NCBI GenBank assembly: GCA_017441605.1
Contig: JAFRXD010000021.1
Location: 1-53,293 of the forward strand
Length of the DNA stretch: 53,293 nucleotides
Origin: Thermoguttaceae bacterium
Lineage (GTDB): Bacteria; Planctomycetota; Planctomycetia; Pirellulales; Thermoguttaceae
Direction: 5' to 3'
Positions within the stretch are counted from its first letter, which is position 1; every line of letters begins with the position of its first letter. Shown here piece by piece: positions 18,501-25,512 of this stretch. Below the pieces are notes generated by a model. The model saw only the letters and a list, made by a program, of their open reading frames with translations, had not been told where the DNA came from and searched no databases. A program made the position numbers and the translations under genes.

Positions 18501-19502
18501 GAGTTCTTCTGGAAGACGTGTCGGGAACATCGAATGTACGCCAACTCGGGGATGGGCGCGTCGGAGCATTACCCGCCGATCGACAAAGAGCCGCTCGCGT
18601 CGAGCAATACCGAGACGTGCTGCAATTACAATATGAACAAATTGACGGAGACGCTCTTTTCTTGGGATCATCGCTCGGAATACGCGGACTACCTGGAAGA
18701 GTCGCTTTTCAATTTGATCTATCCCTCGCAGGACCAAGACAATCCGGAAGGGTACGGCAAGACGTACTTCGCGTCGTTTTTGCCGGGGTCGCATCGATTT
18801 TTCTCGACGCGAGACGACAGTTTCTGGTGTTGTTATTTGACGGGAATGGAGTCCCCCGCGCGATTAGACAAGTCGATTTATTACAAGGACGGGGACGCGC
18901 TTTACGTTAATTTATTCGTTCCCTCCGCCGCGCGGTGGTCGGAAACCGGGACGTCTTTGCGACAAGAAACGCGGTTTCCCTACGAGAGTTCGAGCAAAAT
19001 TACGATAACCGAGGGCGAGGCGGAATGTCGGCTTATGATTCGCGTTCCCAAATGGCTCTCCGGAGAGATGGAGCTCAAAGTTAACGGGGAATCGGTCGAG
19101 TGGGAGCGCAACGCGGAAGGATACGCGGAGATTTTTCGGAAATGGCGCAAAGGAGACGAGTTAGAGATCGAAACGCCAATGGCGCTCAACGTCTATCGCT
19201 CGCGCGAGGGAGCGATAGCGTTTAAATACGGTCCAATTCTTCTCGGCGCGGTTCTCGAGGAAGTCGACCCGTCCGAGCGCTATTCGACGAACAACAATAA
19301 ACTTGGCGATTTTAAAGGTATCGCCGTTCCGGAACTAATTCTCGACCCCAATCGGATCGACGACTTTATTGAAACGACCGCTCGGGATCGGCTCGAGTTC
19401 CGGCTTGGCTCGAACGCGACGTCCGACGGGAGTTCCTATGTTCTGAGACCTTTCTTCGAGCTCAATAAGAACAAGTATATCGTCTATTGGCCGTTGAAAT
19501 AG
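15537..19502 (+). CDS. Secreted esterase-LamG-GH127 fusion (arabinofuranosidase-type)
   Basis: 1,321 residues from the ATG at 15537, which has an AAAGGAAA ribosome site. A signal peptide ends at SLRAEE. Residues about 40-320 form a feruloyl/acetyl-xylan-esterase-type alpha/beta hydrolase: oxyanion motif LLHGGGED, nucleophile Ser194 in GGFSMGAE, and a His in GKHWHGD. Residues about 326-545 form a LamG/concanavalin-like domain. Residues about 565-1310 form a GH127 (former DUF1680) beta-L-arabinofuranosidase-type domain. The residues expected to hold the active-site zinc, Glu1026, Cys1028 and Cys1098-Cys1099, are all present (SNTETCCNYN and FWCCYLTG). The enzyme probably removes acyl groups and arabinose from plant glycans outside the cell. 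A clear terminator follows. Confidence 0.85.
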   Translation: MKRFAVLLAVLLPLVVPSLRAEELPGRYEITEGLPDGYETPIERHGRVEEFKYSTPNGEKSALVYLPYGYDSFYSRVNEGRVVAYPFFYLLHGGGEDQTCYFSKEGSSPLSNILDRLIDEGKLAPIIVVAPTFYPKDRESVGFEELGNLTRGFPEELARDLLPAVEKKYRSFAGGATDKELKATRDKRGFGGFSMGAETTWNVFLQKQDYFRYFVPISGDSWIIETRGGQTASDKTAEKLAESIKAQGQTPRSFSIYAVTGREDIAYEPMNALLEAMGKREEFRFGANLFYGLKPSGKHWHGDVRLYLYNVLPHIWPGKKEEAKPLLAYDFEETRDGKIADLSGNGFDGELVGEGAKLGEGRVGKGLVLNETSDDGYLRLPGGFLKTTSDATFLVWIKLQSFVSYERVFDFGFDKNANMYLTPTTTNDASGKMQLAITERSTSGERLISVPTEFKLNEWTRVAAVKRGDSFELYLDGRFVGRQTGVNLAIDETIGDGDSNYLGKSQYSHDGNLRGTLDSFAVYKRALSPAEILRDVATSVGGYAQVEEFEIETPLGEIPNLPKTVGVVDNSGVRAESAVQWGEPQTCYSADSYELKGDVGDDKLFAKAKIVPLSDSTDERFAIRALAKTRWSNGTRQIVSRFIVVARTGKFHKLVLKTESVDEKTGATSPLRVREATVRNGTRFDETHYIDVNSVFKKARLSVYDENGTLVAKPFEFEPRFPNSGSFLPDEDVSLLPGAFQKARDDNAKNLLQMDLDRLIAGHRLAAGLPEKAKRYGGWESWDSCGFGIGHWLSAACLMYKKTGDEVWAQKVRYAVDELAQTRRASGFIGGLNEGVVVANIFDRPDSFDVNSYQLGGIWDCWYGVQKVYKGLVEVYQTFGDEKALELARGFADWAKAQTDKFNYAQTQRMLTCEHGAVSETSLWLYEITNDSDYLELAKRFLRDDLLDPLSEGRDNLTGRHVNEQIPEIQNAATFYEFTGDEKYRRASEFFWKTCREHRMYANSGMGASEHYPPIDKEPLASSNTETCCNYNMNKLTETLFSWDHRSEYADYLEESLFNLIYPSQDQDNPEGYGKTYFASFLPGSHRFFSTRDDSFWCCYLTGMESPARLDKSIYYKDGDALYVNLFVPSAARWSETGTSLRQETRFPYESSSKITITEGEAECRLMIRVPKWLSGEMELKVNGESVEWERNAEGYAEIFRKWRKGDELEIETPMALNVYRSREGAIAFKYGPILLGAVLEEVDPSERYSTNNNKLGDFKGIAVPELILDPNRIDDFIETTARDRLEFRLGSNATSDGSSYVLRPFFELNKNKYIVYWPLK

Positions 19503-19530
19503 TCGATTCGGCGCTCTTTTCGCAAAGAAT

Positions 19531-19555
19531 CGCCGAGTAAAATCGGCGTTTTTTT
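19531..19555 (+). terminator. Rho-independent terminator
   Basis: CGCCGA (19531-19536), a 6-base loop, TCGGCG (19543-19548) and seven Ts, 29 bases after the stop of the fusion hydrolase. Confidence 0.85.
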
Positions 19556-19656
19556 GAAACAAATCGACGCGCGCCTCGTCTTTATCGTCCGGATAGGCGC
19601 GCGGTCGTTCTAGTTGGCGCGTCTTTAATCTCGAACGCGTCAGACCGAGGACAAAT

Positions 19657-19785
19657 ATGAACAAAAAGCGTCTAATCATTTTAATTTTCGACGTTTTGGT
19701 CGCGGCGATTTTAGGGAGACTCGCCGTTCGCGGAGCGCTCAATCTTCTTTTGGGCGGAACAATGTTCGGAGGGGATTTCTTATGA
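19657..19785 (+). CDS. 42-residue membrane peptide, translationally coupled to esterase
   Basis: A short frame starting MNKKRLIILIFDVLVAAIL, with one hydrophobic segment and a Gly-rich tail ending GGDFL. A GAGGA ribosome site lies six bases before the ATG. Its stop overlaps the esterase start (ATGA at 19782-19785), and its tail carries that gene's GGAGG site. No family is recognised. It could be a real small membrane protein or a leader frame that meters translation of the esterase. Confidence 0.6.
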   Translation: MNKKRLIILIFDVLVAAILGRLAVRGALNLLLGGTMFGGDFL

Positions 19786-20765
19786 GCGCGATGAAAAAAA
19801 CTTGGCGAGAAAAAGCGCTTTGGGGAACGATCTACGCCGCGACGTTTATCGTCGTCTTTTTGACGTCGGCTTGGGCCAAACTATTCTGGCGTCCCGGCGG
19901 GGATCGGTTCGCGGTCGATTGGAACGAGTCGGTGGGAACGGTCGTTGCCGATTTGTCTTACGGGAAAGAGAACGCGAACAAGTTCGATCTTTATTTGCCC
20001 GCCGACTCCTCGCGGGAGACTTACGGACTGGTCGTCTATCTTCACGGCGGGGGTTTTACCGGCGGAGATAAGCGGGACGACGACAAAATCTTGAAATGGC
20101 TTTGTTCCCTGGGTTATGTCGCGGCGGGCGTCAACTATACGCTCGCGTCGGAAACGCGACCGGGCGTCAACGTTTACACCCAGTCGATAGAAATCCGCGA
20201 CAGCATTGCGCGGATAGTCGAAGAGTCGGCGCGTTTTGGTCGTCCGATCAAAGAAATGTCGTTTGGCGGCGGTTCGGCGGGCGGTTGTCTCGCCTTGCTT
20301 TGCGCCTATCGAGACGGGAAAGATTTGCCGGTTCCCGTGAAAGCGGTCTTCGAGGCGGTCGGTCCCTCTTGTTTTTATCCGGAGGATTGGCGTTGTTACG
20401 GTTGCGACAAGAATCCTAATCTAGCCGCCGCTATGTTCGGTTACATGCTGGGAGAGCGAATCGATCCAGAGACTTTCGGAACGGAAGCCTACGAAGAACA
20501 AATAAAAAAGATATCCGCGCTTTCTTGGATCGACTCGAGTAGTCCTCCGACTCTATGCGCCTACGGGGTTTACGATAAAATTCAGCCGTACGCGGCCTCG
20601 CGTCGACTCGTCGCCGCGTTGAAAAAGAACGGCGTTCCGTTCGACGACATTGTCTTTGAACATTCCGGACACGGACTTCAGAACGATTCGTCGCAAGGCG
20701 CGCTTTACGCTCGGAAAATCGTCGAGTATCTTGATCGGTATATGCCGCTCGAACCGAGATTATAA
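19782..20765 (+). CDS. Membrane-anchored alpha/beta hydrolase (HSL/BD-FAE-like esterase)
   Basis: 327 residues with an N-terminal anchor (about 12-31), then an esterase of the hormone-sensitive-lipase/acetyl-esterase type. The oxyanion hole is VVYLHGGGFTGG, the nucleophile elbow is FGGGSAGGCLALL, and an Asp (GVYDKIQPY) and a His (EHSGHG) complete the triad. GGAGG precedes the ATG, and the start is coupled to the 42-residue frame. It probably deacylates sugars or lipids at the outer face of the membrane. Its stop codon overlaps the end of mgtE on the other strand by 6 bases. A similar enzyme is encoded at 26759. Confidence 0.87.
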   Translation: MSAMKKTWREKALWGTIYAATFIVVFLTSAWAKLFWRPGGDRFAVDWNESVGTVVADLSYGKENANKFDLYLPADSSRETYGLVVYLHGGGFTGGDKRDDDKILKWLCSLGYVAAGVNYTLASETRPGVNVYTQSIEIRDSIARIVEESARFGRPIKEMSFGGGSAGGCLALLCAYRDGKDLPVPVKAVFEAVGPSCFYPEDWRCYGCDKNPNLAAAMFGYMLGERIDPETFGTEAYEEQIKKISALSWIDSSSPPTLCAYGVYDKIQPYAASRRLVAALKKNGVPFDDIVFEHSGHGLQNDSSQGALYARKIVEYLDRYMPLEPRL

Positions 20766-22295
20766 CTCGGAGTTCGGCGCGGTCGGCAACTCGGGAATCG
20801 GCTCGAGATTTTCCGCGTCTTCGACGAGTATCGTTTGCGCGACGGGCGGGGTCGCGGAAACGGGTTGGTCGCGATAGAACGGGGCGATAAGGATCGCGGC
20901 GAGAGCCATATAGATAAAGGTGCCGAGGGTGTCGGAGATACCCGCGACGAACGGGTTGCTCATAAGGGCGGGGTCGAGCTTGAGCTTTTGGAAGAGCAAC
21001 GGCAACATCGCGCCGGTGAGATTGGCGGAAAAGACGACGAAGAAGACCGCGAGGGGCACGATCATTAGCTGAATAAGCGAGACGTCGGTTCCGTGGATGA
21101 TCAGCGCGTTGATGAGCCCGCAGACGCCCATGGCGAGCCCTAAAATGGCGCCCATCGCGAATTCCCGACGCAAGATGCGCTTCCAGTCGATCAAGTCGAT
21201 TTCGCCGGTCGCGAGGGCGGTGATGACGAGGGTCGCGGACTGTCCGCCGCTATTGCCCCCGGTGGAGACGATCATCGGCAAGAACGCGACGAGCCAGGTA
21301 ATGCGATCGCTGACGTCGTTGAAGAGTTTGAGAATGAGCGCGGTGGTAATGGCTCCGAAGAGCAGGATGGCGAGCCAAGTGAATCGCTTTCTCGCAAGTA
21401 GAAACAGATTGGCGCCAAGATAGGTCTCGTCGTCGAGGGGGGCGACGGCGGCGCTCATGTGGGCGTTTTCCACGAGCTCTTCGACGGCGGCGTCGAGGAC
21501 GTCGTCGTGGGTGATGACGCCGAGCATTTTGCCGTCGGAATCGACGACGGGCAGAGCGATAAAGTCGTATTTCTTAACGACTTCAATAGCCTCCTCGCGC
21601 TTTTCCCTGGCGTTGACCGTAACGAGGGTTCCGGCGGAGCGCATAAAGGAGCTGATCGGGGTGTCCTGTTGATTGATGCGGCGCAGGAGATCTTTTGCGG
21701 AGACGACGCCCGCGAGTTTTCCGTCGGCGTCCAGGACGTAGAGATAATAGACGGTCTCCATTAAGTGCGCGTTGGTTTGCGCGCTGATTTCGGCGATCGC
21801 CTCGCCGACGGTCATATCGGCGCGGAGTCGGAAGAAGTCGGAGGACATTTCCGCGCCGCACTCGTCGTCGTCGTACTGACCGAGCAAGGCGACGTCGCGC
21901 TGGTCCTCCTTGGAGAGAAGTTTGGTAACCTCTTCGGAGATTTCCGGATCGACGTCGGCCAAAAGGTCGACGCGGTCGTCTGAAGGGGTTTCCTCGAGCA
22001 GCTTCGCGACTTCGGCGCGCGGGCACGTTTCGACGATGAGAACTTGCCGATCGCGCTCGAAATAGCTGAAAATTTCGGCGCGTAGGGTGGGCGATATCGC
22101 CTTGAAGATCTTCCAGATTTCGTCCGGTTCGAGATCTTGCAGAAATTCGGCGGTGGAGGCGGGGTGGAGAGCGGAGCAGAAGACGCGCATTTCGTCGACG
22201 TCGTTCGTCGCTATCATTTCGCGCAATTCCGGCAACAAAAGACTGCTCGTTGCGAGCGGTTCGCGAAAATCCGAGGTCGCGTTATTCGAACTCAT
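20760..22295 (-). CDS. mgtE: Magnesium transporter MgtE
   Basis: 511 residues: the MgtE N-terminal helical domain (about 30-145; HPASTAEFLQDLEPDEI, ETPSDDRVDLLADVD), two CBS domains (about 150-270; YYLYVLDADGKLAGVVSAKD and ALPVVDSDGKMLGVITHDD), then five membrane helices containing STGGNSGGQSATLVITALA and the pore-type ending. The N-terminal and CBS domains close the channel when cellular Mg2+ is high. A GGAGAG site precedes the ATG. A hairpin and T-run (22475-22513) on the same strand, 180 bases upstream, suggests a regulated leader or an independent small RNA. Confidence 0.95.
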   Translation of the reverse strand: MSSNNATSDFREPLATSSLLLPELREMIATNDVDEMRVFCSALHPASTAEFLQDLEPDEIWKIFKAISPTLRAEIFSYFERDRQVLIVETCPRAEVAKLLEETPSDDRVDLLADVDPEISEEVTKLLSKEDQRDVALLGQYDDDECGAEMSSDFFRLRADMTVGEAIAEISAQTNAHLMETVYYLYVLDADGKLAGVVSAKDLLRRINQQDTPISSFMRSAGTLVTVNAREKREEAIEVVKKYDFIALPVVDSDGKMLGVITHDDVLDAAVEELVENAHMSAAVAPLDDETYLGANLFLLARKRFTWLAILLFGAITTALILKLFNDVSDRITWLVAFLPMIVSTGGNSGGQSATLVITALATGEIDLIDWKRILRREFAMGAILGLAMGVCGLINALIIHGTDVSLIQLMIVPLAVFFVVFSANLTGAMLPLLFQKLKLDPALMSNPFVAGISDTLGTFIYMALAAILIAPFYRDQPVSATPPVAQTILVEDAENLEPIPELPTAPNSEL

Positions 22296-22474
22296 AAACT
22301 CAACTCTCCGCGCGGGTCTGCCGCTTCTCTATTAGGGACGCATTTCCGATCGATTTATACTCGGGGTTACGACGTGGGACGACGCGCTTGAAACGACGCG
22401 TCGTCGGATAAAAATCGGCTGAATTATAGCGGAAAAGGCGTCGGCGTCAAGAAGCGAGGGCGCGGCGGGCGGGA

Positions 22475-22513
22475 AAGAAAAATCGCCGAAGTCGAACCCC
22501 TTCGACCTCGGCG
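22475..22513 (-). terminator. Intrinsic-terminator hairpin upstream of mgtE
   Basis: On the minus strand CGCCGA-gg-TCGAA, the loop GGGG, TTCGA-ct-TCGGCG is followed by ATTTTTCTTT. The stem is 11 pairs with one internal mismatch. No gene ends just before it, so it ends a short transcript that starts near 22607, or attenuates mgtE. Confidence 0.65.
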
Positions 22514-22607
22514 TCTGCGTCGTTGCAAGTCGTCACCCAAGTAAACAACGCAAATTGTGCGAATGAAAAAATCTTACGCGCTTGTTTATTTTGTCCACTT
22601 TTACAAT
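22478..22607 (-). ncRNA. Candidate small RNA or mgtE attenuator leader
   Basis: The span between a good promoter and a strong terminator on the same strand, about 130 nt and without an open frame. It contains a second stem (GCGTTG pairing with CAACG, about 22521-22552). No known family was recognised: M-box, SRP and 6S signatures were looked for by eye and not seen. Confidence 0.35.
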
Positions 22608-22614
22608 ACGCTAA

Positions 22615-22642
22615 AATATACAGAGGGTAGCGGTATATTCAA
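22615..22642 (-). promoter_or_regulatory. Predicted promoter (TTGAAT-N16-TATATT)
   Basis: On the minus strand TTGAAT (22642 to 22637) and TATATT (22620 to 22615) are 16 bases apart. Transcription would start near 22607 and run toward mgtE through the hairpin at 22475-22513. Confidence 0.5.
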
Positions 22643-22727
22643 GCGCGAATAGGTAAAATAAAGAAACTTTTTTAGAAAAGAGAATTAAGTTAGAACGGTC
22701 GTAACGATTATAGTAGAAAAGCGGTTG

Positions 22728-22773
22728 AAAACCGACGTTTCTCTAACGATTCATAGCAAGAAACGCCGGTTTT
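22728..22773. terminator. Bidirectional-type terminator after the anti-sigma operon
   Basis: AAAACCGACGTTTCT (22728-22742) pairs with AGAAACGCCGGTTTT (22759-22773) with one mismatch. T-runs form on both strands. It lies 31 bases beyond the stop of the minus-strand gene ending at 22804. Confidence 0.7.
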
Positions 22774-22803
22774 GTATTCAAAAATTCCTTTCGTTCTCGC
22801 TTT

Positions 22804-24558
22804 TTACGGGGTCGAACCGGGGGCTCCGTTCGGGGCGCGAGGAGGAGATCCTGGTTCGCGAGGCTCTCGGATCATTGGGCGGTTCGGACCTCCCTCGGAA
22901 ATTCCACCTTTCCAAAAATCGGGTCGATCGCGACCAATATTGGGATTCGGAGGGGGCGCAAAACCGAAGGGCGGGGACTTGGACGGCGAGGGATCGCCGG
23001 ACGGACGATTCGCGAATCGCTCGGGATTCTGTCGACCAAGATCGTTCTGGGCGTCAAATCCTCGCCAACGATTCGCGTTGTACATCGCGTACAGCATCAT
23101 GACGGCTTGTTCCGGCGGTTGAGAGGCCGCGAAGGATTTCGCGGGGTCCGGGGCGTTTTTTAGAACGAACGCCAAATCTTTTGTGGAGACGCCCTCCGGA
23201 CGATAGTTGAACCAAAAAAAATTGGCGCCAAGTCCTCGATTTCCGCGGTCAAATCGTCGCTCCCGGACGCGCTCGCTCGAATCTTCGCCCTTTTCCAAGA
23301 GGCTTATTGAGACGAGCGCGCCCAAGTAATCGTCGCGATTTTCATCGGAGAGGGAGCGCAAATAGTCGCGGGCGTTCGGGGACAACAACTCGAGCAACTC
23401 GCTAGAGCTCGTCTTTTCGATGAAATCGAGAACGAGATTCCCCCCTTGTTCGGCGCGCTTGTTTTGGCGGGAAAAGTCGTCGTATTTTCCGCGAATTCGA
23501 TCGAGCTTTTCATTGCGCAACGTTTCTGGCAGAACTTGTCGCAGGGCTTGAAGCATCGGGGCGTCTTCGGGATCGTCTCGGTCGTCTCTCCCTCGCGAAC
23601 CGCTTCTTTCCGGAAATTGCCGCGTCTCGGGTTCTCCCGCGTCTCGGACGTTTTCTCGCGCTAGGAATTGTCGAGTTTCGCGATATCGTTTTCTCCTTTG
23701 TCGAATGAATTCGAGCCGCTCGGGAATCGTTTTTTCGCGGAGTTCGTTTTTTTCGAAATCGGAGAGCGCGGCGTTGGTCCAATAGAGATAAACGTCGGCG
23801 ATCCGCCAAAGCTCTTCGGAGTCGGGCGCATTTTCGATTTGGGCGTAAAGAGCGCGAAGCCGTTTTTGCTCCTCTTTGTCGAGGCGCTCGAATCGAATTT
23901 GACGCAGATAGAAGGCTCTGTCTTGCGAAAGTTCCGCGAACGATTTTTTGCCCGCGCCCGAGAGGACCTTCTCAAAGACCGGATCGAGCCGGCTTTTTCC
24001 GGACGGGTCGGGTTCGTCGAACGCCTTGGAGTCTTTGAGGGCTTTAAGATATTCGAAGTCTTCGACCGCCGCTAGCTGCGCGCATCGCTCCACGATTCTG
24101 AAATCGCGGGCGCGCCGTTCGTTTAGATTAGGGAAAAGAGCGGAGAAGAGGCCCCACCCGGCGAGAAATGCGGCGCAAAGAATCGCGCCGGAGGCGGCGC
24201 CGAAAAGGAGCCGCCTTTTTTTCAGGCTCTTTTTTAAGGCGTTAAGTTCCGTTTGGGTCTCGGAATTGAGGCGCTCGACCACGGATTCGGTCAAGTCTTG
24301 ATCGGAGTCGTCGACGTCGAGCAGGTCGAGGGCTTCCCACGCGTCGCGCTCTTCCTCGAGCCTGGCTTTTAGGTCGGGGTCGGCGTCGACCTTCGCTTCG
24401 AACGCCGCCTTTTCTTCGGGGGAAAGCTCGCCGTCGAGGTAGGCGGCGATATCGACGTCGAGCGGGTCGATTTGGTCGTCGATCGAGCGAAAATCGTCTT
24501 CCACTTCAACGTTCGCGCTCGCGTCGTCGATATCGAAATCGAGTCGCGACGGGGTCAT
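22804..24558 (-). CDS. Anti-sigma-like membrane protein with large extracytoplasmic domain
   Basis: 584 residues. The N-terminal 110 are acidic and contain DIAAYLDGELSPEEKAAFEA, the helix typical of anti-sigma (ZAS/FecR-like) proteins, but without the zinc-binding His/Cys set. One span follows (about 117-142). The rest is a long outside domain ending in a Pro/Gly/Asn-rich tail (PPPNPNIGRDRPDF). The start overlaps the stop of the ECF sigma gene (ATGA), as expected for a sigma/anti-sigma pair. It would hold the sigma factor at the membrane until an envelope signal arrives. The large C-terminal domain is of unknown type. Confidence 0.8.
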   Translation of the reverse strand: MTPSRLDFDIDDASANVEVEDDFRSIDDQIDPLDVDIAAYLDGELSPEEKAAFEAKVDADPDLKARLEEERDAWEALDLLDVDDSDQDLTESVVERLNSETQTELNALKKSLKKRRLLFGAASGAILCAAFLAGWGLFSALFPNLNERRARDFRIVERCAQLAAVEDFEYLKALKDSKAFDEPDPSGKSRLDPVFEKVLSGAGKKSFAELSQDRAFYLRQIRFERLDKEEQKRLRALYAQIENAPDSEELWRIADVYLYWTNAALSDFEKNELREKTIPERLEFIRQRRKRYRETRQFLARENVRDAGEPETRQFPERSGSRGRDDRDDPEDAPMLQALRQVLPETLRNEKLDRIRGKYDDFSRQNKRAEQGGNLVLDFIEKTSSSELLELLSPNARDYLRSLSDENRDDYLGALVSISLLEKGEDSSERVRERRFDRGNRGLGANFFWFNYRPEGVSTKDLAFVLKNAPDPAKSFAASQPPEQAVMMLYAMYNANRWRGFDAQNDLGRQNPERFANRPSGDPSPSKSPPFGFAPPPNPNIGRDRPDFWKGGISEGGPNRPMIREPREPGSPPRAPNGAPGSTP

Positions 24559-25235
24559 AACGGGCGTCTTCCTTCTTGAATGAACGGCGTCAAAATGTCT
24601 TTTAAATTCCGATGGGCGCGGCAGATCAACGATTTGACGGCTTCTTGCGACATTTCCATCACGTCGGCGATTTCCCGATAGCTCATGCCCTCGAATCTAG
24701 CGAGCAAGACGGCTTGTCGCTGCCTTGCGGGGAGTCTCTGAATCGCGTCGCGGACGATGGCTTGCTTTTCGATTTTCGCGACTTTTTGGGTGGGAGTCGC
24801 GCCGCTTCGGGTCACGATACCCTCCTCAAAGCCGATTTGCGTCGTGTCGGAATTTCGCAACGAGACGGCGTTAAAGAGGGTTTCTGGGCGCCGACTCTTC
24901 GAACGAAGCGCGTTGAAAGCCACATTGTGCGCGACGCGGAAAAGCCAGACGGCGAAAGGAGCCTCTTGCCGATAGGTCGCGCGGTGCTTGAACACGCGCA
25001 TAAAAACCTCTTGCGCGAGATCCTCGGCGAGCGCGGCGTCGCCGACGAAGCGCTGCAAATAGGCGCGGACTTTCCCCTGATTTCGCGACGTAAGCTCCTC
25101 GAACGCGAAAGGGTCGTCGGCTTGAACCGCCAACATCAATTTCGCGTCCTCGTCGATCGTCGAACTTTCGTCGCTCGTTTCCGGTTGAACCTTCGAGGAA
25201 TCCATATTGTCGCCGACTGGAACGGGGCGCGCCAT
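24555..25235 (-). CDS. ECF RNA polymerase sigma factor (RpoE-like)
   Basis: 226 residues with an acidic N-terminal extension of about 35, region 2 (DAALAEDLAQEVFMRVFKH and APFAVWLFRVAHNVAFNALR) and region 4 (LPARQRQAVLLARFEGMSYR, EIADVMEMSQEAVKSLICRA). A second ATG at 25205 is equally possible, since neither has a good ribosome site. It is the first gene of a pair with the anti-sigma-like protein. A TATAAT box lies about 90 bases upstream on the same strand. Confidence 0.9.
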   Translation of the reverse strand: MARPVPVGDNMDSSKVQPETSDESSTIDEDAKLMLAVQADDPFAFEELTSRNQGKVRAYLQRFVGDAALAEDLAQEVFMRVFKHRATYRQEAPFAVWLFRVAHNVAFNALRSKSRRPETLFNAVSLRNSDTTQIGFEEGIVTRSGATPTQKVAKIEKQAIVRDAIQRLPARQRQAVLLARFEGMSYREIADVMEMSQEAVKSLICRAHRNLKDILTPFIQEGRRPL

Positions 25236-25327
25236 ATAACGATAAACGCCGCCCCGCTAAAAAAGTTTCTGATTTTTGCGCTTTAGCGTCGTCGCTTAGA
25301 CGAATCCGGCCTTCCGCGCGCTTCAAC

Positions 25328-25333
25328 ATTATA
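25328..25333 (-). promoter_or_regulatory. Perfect -10 box upstream of the sigma gene
   Basis: TATAAT reads on the minus strand at 25333 to 25328, 93 bases before the sigma start. No convincing -35 box is placed 16-18 bases upstream, so recognition may need a factor. Confidence 0.35.
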
Positions 25334-25512
25334 CCCAATTTCCATTTTCCGCGCCACATCATTGCAAAAAAAGTCGTATTTTCCCCACGTTTTTCAAAGT
25401 TTTTCTCGCGCCGCCCTTTCGTTCTCGCGCTTGGTCGCTACAATTAAGCCGCGCTCGTTTCCGTTGTTGGAGCGCGTCGCGCGTTTTCGTTTCGATTTTT
25501 GAGGATTCTATT

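Larger units (their letters stand above)
22296..22803. other. A/T-rich intergenic region with two terminators and a promoter
   Basis: 508 bases with no supported gene. They contain the mgtE leader, a minus-strand hairpin with a T-run (22475-22513), an A/T-rich stretch holding a minus-strand promoter (22615-22642), and a long hairpin at 22728-22773 that ends the anti-sigma operon. Base composition is clearly lower in G+C than in the genes around it. Confidence 0.6.

Noticed and set aside
22563..22652. 29-residue frame starting MKKSYALVYF
   Set aside because: No ribosome site, lies antisense to the predicted promoter and small-RNA unit, and has no conservation evidence.
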